DNA from: Pegoplata infirma
Lineage: Eukaryota > Arthropoda > Insecta > Diptera > Anthomyiidae
Reading direction: 5' to 3'
Assembly (NCBI GenBank): GCA_963921195.1
Contig: OY992540.1
Span: forward strand, 15,941,136-16,005,135
Length of the DNA: 64,000 nucleotides
Both the position numbers and the translations under genes were made by a program. A model generated the notes under the pieces. It did no database searches, was not told where the DNA came from, and worked only from the letters and a program-made list of their open reading frames with translations. Positions 11,897-23,290 of this stretch are shown in pieces; positions within the stretch are counted from its first letter, which is position 1, and the number at the start of each line of letters is the position of its first letter.

Positions 11897-12450
11897 AGTT
11901 AATCTGAGCGAATGTAGTACGAGTAGATGAAGTCACATTTGGTTATATTGTATTTTCAATCACCCTGTTTCAGTACAGGGTGTACCACAAGATAGTCAGA
12001 ATATATAATTTGGCGCCCAACAGGGGGCTAAATTATATATTTTCTTAAGCCATTATCTCAAAACAAAATTTAGAACAGTTGTAATGAATGATGTTTTATT
12101 TAATGAAAAATATAAAAAAATCGGTTGTAAATGAAAACTTTTCAAATTTACCTTAGAATTAAAAGATAATTTACAGTGGTTGCTAAAAAGTCGAACGACA
12201 ATTGAATGAAATGTATGATAACGAAAAATTCGCCAATTTCGGTAATTCTGAACGTTATACAGTTAATCTGAGTGTATGGAGCGAATAATGCAGATGAAGT
12301 CACATTTGGTTATATTGTGTTTTCAGACAACCTGTTGTAGTACATGGCGTTCACAAGATAGTTTTAGCAGTAAGACATTTTTCAGTATGAAAATATAATT
12401 TGGCTCCCAACAAGGGGCCAAATTATGTGTCTTCTAAATAAGCCATATCT
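11897..12450 (+). repeat. ~190-bp block duplicated upstream of cN-II exon 1
   Basis: Copies at about 11897-12080 and 12257-12450 share CAGTTAATCTGAG, GATGAAGTCACATTTGGTTA and a stem-loop TAATTTGGC.CCCAACA then GGGGC.AAATTA. The second copy has different stem bases that still pair. Confidence 0.75.
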
Positions 12451-12813
12451 AAATGTATGATAACAGAAAATCGTTCTTCGACCGATTTCGGGTAATTCTG
12501 AACATTAAAAGGTTAACCAAAATGTATTCATTAGAGTATGGATGAATTGTTTTAATAAGGCATAAATTTGCAAATATAATCCTAAAGAACTTAAAACGCA
12601 ATAACACTATATTATCTTATGAATAAGGGAAAATCATACAATTAAAAAAAAGCAAGAAAAAATCTATAACAACCATTTAATTAAAAATAATAATAAATCC
12701 AAGTACAAAAACCAAAAAAATCAATAATTATAAATAATAACACCATCAATACAACCAAACAACATCTCAGTGTATATTTTATAAACTGCTCTTCCATATA
12801 CCAGCCACATAAT
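12451..12813 (+). promoter_or_regulatory. Region immediately upstream of cN-II exon 1
   Basis: AT-rich, repeat-poor; would hold 5' UTR and perhaps the promoter. I see no convincing TATA/Inr pair. The frame of exon 1 remains open upstream of the Met, so part could be coding or an acceptor could lie here. Confidence 0.35.
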
Positions 12814-13556
12814 ATGGATTTATCATCAAATGCTGGTGGTACACGACGAAATTCATTTACATCACAACAAAACATAGCCCAAGATATAATCACAGATATT
12901 TATGTGACATCAGATGTACCGGATGAATTTAGTACATTTACCACGGATATTTCATTAATGAATTTAGGTGGTGGTGGTGGCGGCAGTGGTGTCAGTGGTG
13001 CAACATCAAATGATTTCTATTTACCAAATGTAAATATTATTGGAGGCAGTGGCAGCAGCAGCAGTAGTAGCAATAACAAACGTTGTAATAATAATAAACG
13101 TAGTTATTCCGTAGATACTATAAAATATCCATATTCCACACAACTACAGCAACAACAGGAGCCACCACCATTTCTTACTCCTGCTACCCCCTCTTCTTCC
13201 GTTAATAATTCACAACAAATACCACGCCAACGTAGTCAATCTGCTCAATATTTCAATACTTGTTTAGTTAAATCCTCCACAGAATCGCAATTAAAATGTG
13301 AAGATAATTTAAAGGAGGAGAATCTATTATACGAGGAAGATGAATTTATAGATTCTTTAATAGCTGAATATAATATGTCACAAGAAGATTTCAATAACAA
13401 TAATAATGATGATAGTTGTAATTTAACTATTGGCAATGAAGGTGATGATGAGCTGGATAATAATAATGATGATGAAGATGATGATGATTTTACACAAGTT
13501 TCTAGCTTCGATGATGATTGTTATATATTGGAAGTGCATGATTCAATGCGTAAAGA
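12814..13556 (+). CDS. NT5C2: 5' coding exon of a cytosolic purine 5'-nucleotidase (cN-II) gene
   Basis: The exon encodes 247 complete residues plus two bases and ends at a strong donor (GTAAGTGG at 13557). The phase, two bases GA, is completed to Glu by the acceptor at 63774, giving a seam just before the conserved FVNRS segment. The encoded N-terminus is low-complexity: Gly run at residues 52-57, Ser run 81-86, Gln/Pro 112-119, Asn run 194-198, acidic Asp/Glu/Asn tract about 208-225. RRNS (11-14) and RQRSQS (138-143) resemble basophilic-kinase sites. No enzyme domain lies here; the family core starts downstream, so this is an isoform-type N-terminal extension. The frame stays open for about 90 nt upstream of the chosen Met, so an earlier start or upstream exon is possible. 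Coding status is well supported by biased, non-repeat sequence; linkage to 63774 is inferred from phase and homology. Confidence 0.82.
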
Positions 13557-13890
13557 GTAAGTGGTTAATTAAGTAATATTTGTAAAGAATTAGCAATTAG
13601 GAAAATGTCACTGAATTTGAATAATATTTTACAGAAGGCAAATATTTTTTCTTAACTTGATTTTAATAACAAGAAAAGTTTGTAACTTATTTTTTGCTAC
13701 CTCCTATTTGACAAGAATTCATTGTTTTTTTACAAGCTTTTTACCAATAACTTTGTAGTTTTACAATCTATTTACCAATAAAATTGTATATTTTGACGCA
13801 ATAAAACTTACAAGGAGGTTTCGTGACTTTACTTGATTTTTTGCTACCTCCTATTTTACGAGAATTTCTAGTAAAAATTACGAGCTTTCT

Positions 13891-15631
13891 TATACCCTCC
13901 ACTCTAGTGATAGAGGGTATATATAAGTTTGTCATTCCGTTTGTAACACATCGAAATATTGGTCTAGGACCCCATAAAGTATATATGTATATTAGAGTGT
14001 CCCTTATTTTGGAAATGTTGGAAATGTTGAGACGGTACCCCCTCATTTTTTTCCTTTTGACTAAAAAATAACTCAGGAAAAATTTTACGCCCCTACGACC
14101 ACGCCTTCCCTACGCGACGGGGCCGTAAAGAGCGGGGTCTTAAAAATCATTTTTCCATACAAAGCAAAAAAAATTTTTTTTGATTTTTAATTTTTTTGTT
14201 ATTAATTATAATATTACTTGATTAGCTTATTCACGACAAAAAATTAGATTTTGGTGGGATGAGGCTTTCAGTTCTAAAAAATTTTTCGAAAAAAAAAATT
14301 TAGAGCTTTTGGGGTCCTACAGTAAAAATTTTTTAAAAAATATTTTTTTTTAGTTTTGGTAAGCAACCGTTTTAGTTGAATTGTTGCTTTTAATGATATA
14401 TTTTCATAAAAAAATATTATTCCTATCTGTGACATCTTTATCGTGATCTAAAAAAGGGTAAAAAATGCATTTTTGATGTTTTTCGATACACGATCAAGAT
14501 GTCACAGATATGAATAATATTTTTTTATGAATATATACCATTAAAAGCAACATTACAACTAAAACCGTTGCTTGTCAAAACTAAAAAAAAAAAAATTTTA
14601 AAAATTTTTACTGTAGGACCCCAAAAGCTCAAAATTTTTTTTTTCGAAAAATTTTTTAGAACTGAAAGCCTCATCCCACCAAAATCAAATTTTTTGTCAT
14701 GAATAAGCTAACCAAGTAATATTATAATTAATAACAAAAAAATTAAAAATCAAAAAAAATTTTTTTGGTTTGTATGGAAAAATTATTTTTAAGGCCCCGT
14801 TCTTTAAGGCCCCGTCGCGTAGGGAAGGCGTGGTCGTAGGGGCGTAAAATTTTTCCTGAGTTATTTTTTAGTCAAAAGGAAAAAAATGAGGGGGTACCGT
14901 CTCAACATTTCCAACATTTCCAAAATAAGGGACACTCTAATGTATATTCATGATCCTCGATCGATTTTAAGTCGATCTAGCGATGTCCGTCCGTCCGTCT
15001 GTCTGTCTGTCCGTCCGTAGAAAACACGCTAACTTTTGAAAGACTTTACAGAGGCTACTGAAGTTTGGCATATATGTTGGTCATTTACCTGGTCAGTTGG
15101 TATTGCAATTTAGCCAAATCAATCCAGTGGTTCAAAAGTTATGAGCAATAGAGTAAATTTCGGCAAGGGGTTTTCGCGAATTTACGAGATAAAAAACACG
15201 ATAACTTTCGAAAGACAATAATGAGACTGCTGAAACGTTGCATGTATCTTTGCCGTTCCCCAGGTCTGTTTGGTATCGAATTTCAATTTAATCGGTTTAG
15301 TGGTTCAAAAGTTAAAAGCAAAAGCCAGAATTTCAGATTGGGTTCATCTAAAATGCCACGTGGAAAACAACTTTAAAAAGCATTGGTGGTAACTTAGCAG
15401 TGCTTTTCAAACTTGTTTAGTTTTAAAGCAATGATTTTTAAACTTGTTTAGTTTTAAAAGCATTGGGTACTTAAACATTACACTCGAAAAAAATTTTACA
15501 CTCAAAAATAAATTTAGTTTTTTTTACAAAAATTACAATATTTTGTGTACATACGTACGTGCATTCACTCAGAAATATTTTTACAGTAAAAAAAACATTA
15601 CACTCGAAAAAAGTTTTACACTATAAAAAAA
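13891..15631 (+). mobile_element. Helentron-like repeat split by fold-back 3
   Basis: 5' end TATACCCTCCACTCTAGTGA at 13891, interrupted at 13990 by the 951-bp fold-back. It resumes at 14942 with CATGATCCTCGATCGATTTT, GTCCGTCCGTCTGTCTGTCT and two GGTTCAAAAGTT halves, running into TTACACTCGAAAAAAA units. The 3' hairpin end is missing; a TTTACAAG-type fragment follows. Confidence 0.75.
13991..14941. mobile_element. 951-bp fold-back element (fold-back 3)
   Basis: The terminal inverted repeat ATTAGAGTGTCCCTTATTTT is perfect at both ends. Arms of ~455 bp are nearly identical throughout, including the GC-rich block around GGCGTGGTCGTAGGGGCGTA, and are separated by a ~42-nt loop near 14449-14490. 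GTAT flanks both sides (13987-13990, 14942-14945), a candidate 4-bp duplication. It interrupts a Helentron-like repeat at its AAAGTATATAT site. Confidence 0.92.
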
Positions 15632-15784
15632 ATTGTAATTTTTACAAGATTTTTACCAATAAAATTGTAAAGTTACTACTTTATGGGCAAAATGAAACTT
15701 ACAAGGAATTCTCGCAAATTTACTACATTTTTTTATAAAAAACCTTGGAAATATGTAAAATTACAAGAAAATCTGTAAAATTAA

Positions 15785-16365
15785 ACAAGTAGAAAAGTTA
15801 AATTTAACTTGGCCGAATCTATGAATACCCTCCACAATGCACTTTTTCAGTGATAGTTAATTTTCTAACGTGAAAAAAATAACATTTTGGCTTAGAAGTA
15901 TTTTATTTTGTGTAAAAAACTTTTTTTAAAGAAATTTTTGAAAAAAAAAAAAAAATAATTTACAAATTTTTTTTTTTGAGTGTAAATTTTTTTTGAGTGT
16001 AAAATTTTTTCGAGTGTATTTTTTTTTTTGTTTTTTAGTGTTAAAAATATTTTTGAGTGACAAAAATACGTTGTAAAATATTTTTGTGACTTACCAATGG
16101 TTTTAAAACATGATTAACGGGTTTTCAACACGTGATTTTAAGGTGAACCTAATCTGAAATTCACGGTTTTGCTAATAACTTTTGTACCACTGGACCGATT
16201 TGGCTGAAATTCAATACGAAATAGCCAAAAGGAACGACAAATATATATGCCAAGCTTCAGCATTATCAGAATTACCTTTAGAAAGTTATTGTGTTTTTTA
16301 TCTCGTAAATTCGTGAAAAACCCTTGCCGAAATTCACTCTTTTGCTCATAACTATTGAACCACTG
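15785..16365 (-). mobile_element. Helentron-like repeat, reverse, cut by the Transib-like element
   Basis: The 3' end lies at the left: AAACAAGTAGAAAAGTTAAA, the CTTGGCCGAA stem region and ATACCCTCCACA. The minus-strand body includes GTGTAAAATTTTTTCGAGTG units. The 5' half with the GTCY run is absent beyond the Transib-like insertion at 16366. Confidence 0.75.
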
Positions 16366-16913
16366 CACTATAGGAAATTTTACCCATTTTTTGGCCAAAA
16401 GTCAAAATTAAAATTTTTGCAAAGCTTATTTTTTTAGCTTTAATATAAACAAATTACAACAAAGTAAACATCTCTTTTAAAATTTTTTGACAGAATTCAT
16501 TTACTGTTACTTTATCGGCTGTTTTTCTTGCAATTTCTAAATTAGTTGTCAAATAACGATTGAGTGCAGTAAATTTTGTGATAGTTTCTAATAAAAGTTT
16601 TCGTAATAAAAATTAATAATTTTTAAAAACTAAAAATAGAAAATAATCTCGAAGGTGAGTACTTTAATGATACATATATAGTGAAATGTTAGCGAACTTA
16701 GCTAGTAGATCGATTAAATTGGAAAAATCGAAGTGACCTTAATTTGAACTTATGGAATTATGTATTGAAATTTTATTTAGACTTACAAAAAAATGATAGC
16801 ATATGTTAGCTACAAAACCATATAAGTTCTCTAGGACAATCAATTACCTTCCAAATTTATCAAATTTCAAGGTCGGATATTTGCAAACTTTTTTTAAAAA
16901 CGCATTTTTCCAG

Positions 16914-17287
16914 GTGACTACTGCGCGCAAAATTCCCATTTATTCAATATATGGCGACAGAAACACAACGAATATGACGAAAGAGCCGCTATTTGTGCAC
17001 ATTTCTTTTCATACATAGATGAAAGTGATCGTTTCGAAAACTTTAAAAAATATATAAAGGAGCAATCAAGAATATTTTGTTCAAGTATAAATATGAAAAG
17101 ACTTGAAAAAGTTGTAGGAGTGGAAGTTTTTGAAAAACAGCATGCTGTTTGGCTTAAAGGCAATACTTGGATAAGAAAATGTAAAACGCAGCCTGCCCCC
17201 ACTAAATCGAAACCTGGGCGACCGCAATTAACTTATTTTGTCAAAATCTGCGAGAACAAAAAGTCGAATTACAGCAGAAATCTCTAA
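16914..17287 (+). pseudogene. N-terminal fragment of a transposon protein (Transib-like)
   Basis: After a splice-like acceptor (TTTTTCCAG at 16913) the frame reads a Trp/Cys-containing globular segment, then WLKGNTWIRKCKTQPAPTKS and KPGRPQL. A one-base shift then moves the continuation (ITAEISKDLNREVEPLALAS) to another frame up to about 17380. The layout GRP-x-L followed by a Lys/Arg-rich, then Ala/Ser-rich helix is what I recall from N-termini of Transib-type proteins. A donor-like GGTGAGTAC at 16655 could end a 5' non-coding exon. The catalytic domain is absent, so this copy cannot encode a transposase. Confidence 0.5.
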
Positions 17288-17477
17288 AGATCTAAATAGG
17301 GAAGTTGAGCCCCTAGCTCTTGCTTCATCTGCAGCTGCTCGTAGTGGCATTTTGAAATGTAATTTACGACTTGGGACTTAAAAATCAAATTTTGTAATAA
17401 AATCCTTATTAAAAAGTAGCTTTGACACTTCTAAAAATTGTTAAAATAAATTTCTACTGTTATCTTCGAAAGTTAGT

Positions 17478-17636
17478 GTACACTCAAAAAAATAGTAAAA
17501 AACAGTTTAGAGAACCAGATAGTCTATAATGATCTAAAAAATCTTAGATGCGAAAAATTATAACCCCGGAAACCCTGTTTTGAACTAATTGATAGTAAAT
17601 TTTTTAGGTAAATTTACTAAAGTTTTTTTTTGAGTG
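17478..17636. mobile_element. ~160-bp MITE with TACACTCAAAAAAA ends
   Basis: Left end TACACTCAAAAAAATAGTAA, right end inverted TTTTTTTTTGAGTGTA. The palindromic interior contains GTAAATTTACT motifs. Inserted in the Transib-like element. Confidence 0.6.
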
Positions 17637-17777
17637 TATGAAAAATATTATGTGTCACTCCCTACCTCTTACGGGTCTTCCAAAAGTCAAATCCAAAAAA
17701 TCATTCAAATCGGTCCAGCCGTTTGGCTGTAAATAATTTTGGCCAAAAAAAGGGGTCAAATTTCCTATAGTGCACTG

Positions 17778-19163
17778 GAAGTACTTTTTGAAAAATTCGA
17801 TTCAAGGGGCAAAAAGGGTAAAAAAAGTTTTCGTTGGTATTTTTTCTATGTTTAGGTACCAGAACCATGAAATTTGAAAAACACGCTGCAAAAGTACTTT
17901 TTTGAAATTCCTATTTCCAACGGCAACATAGGGTACACTAAAAATAATCACTCTGTTAAATTCCAGAGATACTCTGCTGACCTAAAAATACCATAGATTT
18001 CCAACCAGCAAGATTTTGTGTTATTTTACGAAGAAAACTCTGTAAAATGATTTCAATAAAAGAAAGACTGTAAATTTACAGAATTATCTGTAAAATGTTG
18101 ATAAAAGCGACCAGAATTTTACCAAAATTCTGTAAATGTAAAGTTTTTTTTAAATGCATTTTATGAGTGCAAAATTTTACAAAAAAGACTCTGTAAGTTT
18201 ACAAATTTTAGTTAAATATATTTGATTTAACCAGAATTTTACAAAGAAAACTCTGTTAATTTGCAAAAAAAAAATACTTAAATACATTTAATTTTACCGA
18301 TGTAACAGTAATTTTACCGATTGAAACAGTAAATCTGCAAATTTTCTTTATATACAGTGGGCGACAATACATTGGAAATTTTTTTATAGTAGATTCAATT
18401 TGTTAAAGACAAACTTATTATTATAAAAAATGTTATGTAGGTAATTTTTAAAACTTTTATTTAAGCTTGATAGCGTCCAGATTGAGTAAATAATAAATGT
18501 GCTACGAAGGTAGATCTGGAAAATTAAATTATTTATAGATATTTTTCAGAAGATTTTTTAAAAATATTTCTATGTCGATTTTTTCCAAGTTCAAACATTA
18601 AAAATTTAAAAAAGGCCCAATAGTTTTTATTCAGTGATCAAATAAATTTTCCACCAACACAAACAGTGAAATTTTTTAAGTACAGTAGAAAAAATCCACA
18701 TTTCTTGTTACGAGAAAACAAAACAAAGTATTTTTCTAAAATCTTTATTTTAACAAAAAACTTTATTTTTTTTTTTTTTGGAAAAAAACCTTGGAAATTT
18801 GTCAAATTTTGGTAAAATGGTATTACGAGACTTTCTTAGTAATTTGACAAGGTTTTTTTTTTGTGCGAAATTAAATAAGAAACTGGAAATTTCAAATCTG
18901 GAAAATTAAAAATAGGAAAATTTACTCAATTGATTTAAAGATTTTTTTAGGTTTTAGTTCATATTTTTTTGAACAATAAGAAAACCACAAGAACTTTTGG
19001 TTACCGTCGAAGTTACCGTCGGGAACTTAGGGCCTCAATAGGGTCATGAGAATCTTATAAAATGGATAACTCAAAAGCTTTTGCTCGAGAACTTCGAGTA
19101 TTTTTCAATTGTGTTCTACGTGTGAAGAGCTACAAAACTTCTATTGGTTTGTCGTGTTAGCAG
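17778..19163. other. Repeat-rich stretch without a gene
   Basis: Tracts of ACTCTGTAAATTTACAGAAT (18000-18300) and a TTTACAAG-type fragment at 18765-18873. No coding region. Confidence 0.55.
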
Positions 19164-21419
19164 TACACTCAAAAAAATAAGTTTGTAAATTTACAAGCAA
19201 AAGGTCTTGTAATTCTATTTTACTAATATTTTTGTCTTTTTACAAAAATTGTTGTATATTTAATAAAACGAAAACTACAGTTTGCTTTGTAATTTTACTA
19301 TTATATGTTGGTAAATTTATTTTACACATTTTTTAGGTAAATTTACAAAAAAGTGAATTATTTTACAAATTAAAAAAATATTACAAGGTGTTTAGTTTTT
19401 TTACACAAAAAAACTGTAATTGTACAACATAATTTTACTTGATGTTATTTAGTCTTTCTACCAAAAAAATGTCTTTTACCAAAAAAATGTTTTATTACAA
19501 ACATTTTTTTTTAAGATCGTTTACAAGGTTTTCAGTTTGAAATGTATGTATTGAAAAGTACAAAATTCCAATATAATTTTACAAAACTTATTTTATTACT
19601 ATAATTAATGTTGTTTTACAAAAAAAAATTAATTATTCAACAATAGGACACGCAAAAATTTTCTAAGTTCAGATTTTTTTTACGTTTTGGAGTAAAAAAT
19701 TTAGTTAAAAATAATTTTTTAAAAATAATTTTTACACCATTTTTTTGGTAATTTGCGTTAAGTAAAATACCACAATTTTTATGTGTTTCTACTATATAAT
19801 TGTTGTATTTTTTTTTTTTGTATTTTTACCATTTTTATACCCTCCAACTACAGTATGGGGGTATACTCACTTTGTCATTCCGTGTGTAACGCATCAAAAT
19901 ATCGGTCTAGGACCCCATAAAGTATATATATTTATGATCAGTGATCGATTCTAAGACATTCTAGCGATGTCCGTCCGTCCGTCTGTCCGTCCGTCCGTCT
20001 GTCCGTCTGTAGTTAACACGATGCAGTCCAAAATAAAAGAGCTAGACTCCCGACATTTGGCACGAATATGTCTTATGTTCATAGGCAGGTTAGGTTCGTA
20101 AATGAGCAAAATCGGACCAGGGGGAAAAAAGTTCCCCCTTGAAGAACTAAACCAACCTCTGAAAAATACCATATTTTTACATGATTTTTTGTGTTTTTGT
20201 TTAACAAATGCAACATTTTTATGCCACAAAAAGTTCAAAATCCTGCATTTGGTCCAAGAGAATTAGAAAACCCCCCCAAAAAAAAATAAAACGCCCCCGC
20301 ATTTTTTTTTTTTTATTTTTTTGCATGTTGGAGGGTATACAAGATTCGGCCCAGCCGAATTTAACACTCTTACTTGTTTTTGGTGATTTTACCATATTTT
20401 TTGGTAATTTTTTTTTTAAATTTGGTACCTAAAATGTCAATAGAAAGCTGTCAATTATGAAAAATTCAATTTTTCTTATTTTAACTGGTACTTAAACATC
20501 CAATCTACAATATCCAAATTTTTTTTTCCCGATTTTTTAAAAATACTTGTGAAAATAATTAAAAATTCAAAAAAAAATTGTTATTTTTTGATTAATTTTT
20601 CCTCAAAATATAAGAAATTTCTTATGTAGCCTCCTTCGCAATTCTCATATGTTCTACTTAAGAAAAACGAAATGTCGAAAAAAATAAAAAAGTGCAGTGT
20701 TATACATTAAAAAGTTTGTTAAAAGTGCTCAAGTGAAAAAAAATCTTTTCAGGTTGTTGAAGTGCTACTCCAGCTGCCGAAGAAGGAAAAATAAGATGCA
20801 CCAATGGAAAAAATCTTTAAATTTACAAATCCAATATGTAAATAAACCAATTTTTTTGTAAATTTACAAAACAAATATGAAAATTTAAAAAACAAAATTG
20901 TATACTTACGAAAAAAGTTGTAATTTTACAAAAATGAAATAGAAAATACAAAAGCAATATTGTAAATTTACAAATTTTATGGTTAAACTACTGTTTTTAC
21001 GGCAAAAAAATAAGGAAAAATGGTACATATACAATAAAAATTGTAAATTTACCACTTTTTATTGTAAATATACAAGTTTTTTGCATAAAAAACAGTAGTT
21101 TAACCAAATAATTTGTTAATCTACAATTTATTTTTTTCATTTTCTATTTTTCCTTGTAAAATAACAACCTTTTTCTGTAAGTTTACAATTTTGTTTTGTA
21201 AATTTACCAAATTTTTAGCAAATTTACAAAAAAAATGTTCACCTTGAAGATGATATTTTACAAAAAAAACTGTAAATTTACATTTTCTTTTGTTAAATCA
21301 ATTTACAAATTATCCCCGTAACTTTACGGGGATTCTTGCTAGTACATATTTTACAAAACCTGCCCCGTAAAATCACGGGGATTTTATGTCATTTTACAAA
21401 CTTTTTTTTTTGAGTGTAC
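19164..21419. mobile_element. TIR element with TACACTCAAAAAAA ends, split by a Helentron-like repeat
   Basis: Starts TACACTCAAAAAAATAAGTT and ends CAAACTTTTTTTTTTGAGTG then TA. Both halves are dense in TTGTAAATTTACAA palindromes. A 545-bp Helentron-like copy (19837-20382) lies inside. CCCCGTAACTTTACGGGG (about 21316) and a degenerate second copy at about 21364 form short GC-rich hairpins near the right end. Confidence 0.55.
19837..20382 (+). mobile_element. Helentron-like repeat, complete 545-bp copy
   Basis: TATACCCTCCAACTACAGTA at the start, a long GTCCGTCCGTCTGTCC tract at about 19968-20010, and GTTGGAGGGTATACAAGATT with the stem TTCGGCCCAGCCGAA and AACACTCTTACTTG at the end. It interrupts the TACACTC-type TIR element. 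Confidence 0.8.
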
Positions 21420-21559
21420 CCTGTGAGTAATATGATCTGTCGAGTACCGGTCCTAGATTGGTACATTTGTATGAAAGGAACTCGCCACTTTTACACTCAG
21501 AACACAAATTCACTTATTTTCAACTAGTAATCATTAGGTCACACGAGCACGTGGGCCCT

Positions 21560-21620
21560 GGGACTAACCTCACGTTAGTTTATTGGCCCGAAAGGCCAAT
21601 AAATTCACTTATACGAAAAA
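21560..21620. other. Isolated GC-rich perfect hairpin
   Basis: TTTATTGGCC-CGAAA-GGCCAATAAA, a 10-bp perfect stem near 21579-21603, in otherwise unstructured AT-rich DNA next to GAGCACGTGGGCCCTGGG. Confidence 0.7.
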
Positions 21621-21659
21621 TGGAGCTTAATTTTTAACGATCATGTTTTTGTTTTATTC

Positions 21660-22330
21660 TAACATAGTTTTCGTATAGAAAAGATTAAATCTGAGACTGA
21701 GATTCTGAGTTTTGTTATAGCAAAAGTCTCGTTTAGAATTAGTCTTATATTTTTAGTCAAAGTTTGTATAGAAAAAGACATTTGAGACATTTTTCGTATA
21801 AAAAAAAATCAGAATATGACATTTTTCGTATAAAAATAGTCTCAGTTTCTGAAACATTTTTCTTTTAAAACAAAGTCTTAGATTCTTCAATATTTTTCGT
21901 AAGGAACAAGTCACAGATTTAAAAACATTTTTCGTATAGAAAAAGTCTCCGATTCTGAGACATTTTCTGTATAAAAAGTCACAGATTGTAAGACATTTTT
22001 CATATAGGAAAAGTCCCAGATTCTGAGACATTATCCGTAAAGAAAAGTCTCAGATTCTGAGATATTTTTGGTATAAAAAGGGTCTCAGATTCTGAGACAT
22101 TTTTCGTATAGAAAATTTCTCGGATTATGAAAAAATTTTTGTATAAAAAAATTCTCAGGTTCTGACACAATTCTTCTAGAAAAATTTAAAGGACGTTTTT
22201 CCTACAGTTTTTTCTGTAGAAAAAGTCTTAGATTCTGAGACATTTTTCGTATAGAAAAATTTCAGATTGAGAAAAATGTTTCATAAAAAAATCTCAGATT
22301 CTGCAACATTTTAAGTATAGAAATCGTCTT
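21660..22330. repeat. Palindromic minisatellite array B
   Basis: Units like GTCTCAGATTCTGAGACATT then TTTCGTATAGAAAAA repeated about 15 times with divergence. Same core palindrome as array A. Confidence 0.85.
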
Positions 22331-22334
22331 AGAC

Positions 22335-23034
22335 TCTTTTGAAGATTTTTTTTTTAAATTTGTAGATTATTAAATTTTTTAGTACTTATCGTAGCCATTT
22401 TAAAACAGGTGTAATAATGTTCAACATTTGAAAAAAAAAAAAATTCTTTAAAATTATTCTATTGATTTGATTATTAATAAAATATAACTCGAGCTAGAAC
22501 AATATTTCTCAAAATATTTATTATATTTTTTAAATGTTTTTAAAATGTGTTGTTGTCATCATAAACTATTTTTTGTTATAATTAATGGCCAATAATTTAG
22601 GGGCAATTTCTGTTTTCATATATCTGTATAATTACACGTGTATTCTTCATTTCCTATTTGCAATTTGAATTTGCGTACTACTCGTACTACATGCTCTTTA
22701 ATATTTTTATTGGCAACATTTAAAATGTCAAAACGACAATTAGCAAAGTGGCATAATTTTTCTTATTTTATTAATAATTTGAAATTATTAAGAAAACAAC
22801 AGGGTATCGAAGTGTGGTTATTTAAATTAATTTAAGGAATTTTAAGGAGAAGAACGGTAAATGTTTATTTTACTTGTAGTTCAGACTGGGGTTCTCAAAC
22901 TTTGTTGACTTATTTTCAAAAGTAAAATTTAAATTTTTAAAAGAATATGAGATCCCTACAGAAAAAATGCCGTAATTTTAATTTCTTTAAATTGTGTAAT
23001 TAATTTAATTAATTCTTTAATTGATTTAGTGACA
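22335..23034. other. AT-rich stretch without a gene
   Basis: A diverged AATATAACTCGAGCTAGAAC segment related to the 6-kb palindrome occurs at about 22480. No supported ORF. Confidence 0.5.
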
Positions 23035-23290
23035 AAAATAATTAATATTTGGAACCTCAAATAAAGCATCCAATAAATGTTTTTACGTTTAATGAAATAA
23101 TTTTTGAAAATTTTAATGAATATTTTAATTGAAATAATTAAGAACTTTGTTAATTTTTTTAATTTTCTTTAACGAAAAATTTAATCATTACCGATTTTAG
23201 GACACTTTGAGTGGAAGGAAATTCTATATGATTTTGAATGTTACGTTTCGCCAACGAATGGCAAACCTGAAATATATTTCTCATTTTTAT
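23035..23290 (+). repeat. Dispersed duplication, first copy
   Basis: From TTAATATTTGGAACCTCAAA to CGAATGGCAAACCTGAAATA. The second copy is at 25497-25651 plus 28170-28280, interrupted by the hAT-type element. Confidence 0.85.

Larger units (their letters stand above)
16366..17772 (+). mobile_element. Transib-like DNA transposon remnant
   Basis: Terminal repeats CACTATAGGAAATTTTACCC and (opposite strand) CACTATAGGAAATTTGACCC, both running on to GGCC; CACTG on both sides (16361-16365, 17773-17777) gives a 5-bp duplication. A CAC-A/T-AT start plus 5-bp duplication fits the Transib superfamily (relatives of RAG1). Only an N-terminal coding piece remains. A ~160-bp MITE sits inside near its right end. 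The superfamily call is an inference. Confidence 0.6.

Noticed and set aside
12011..12045. LTR-type primer-binding site (TGGCGCCCAAC)
   Set aside because: It is half of a stem-loop in a duplicated block; no LTR lies beside it and the second copy has a changed sequence.
12681..12893. Minus-strand 70-residue ORF
   Set aside because: Shadow overlapping the start of the cN-II exon; hydrophobic by AT composition.
16918..17202. Minus-strand 94-residue ORF
   Set aside because: Antisense shadow of the Transib-like coding fragment.
22638..22835. 65-residue ORF containing MSKRQLAKWHNFSYFINN
   Set aside because: No domain, no splice context, no codon bias; cannot be supported as a gene.
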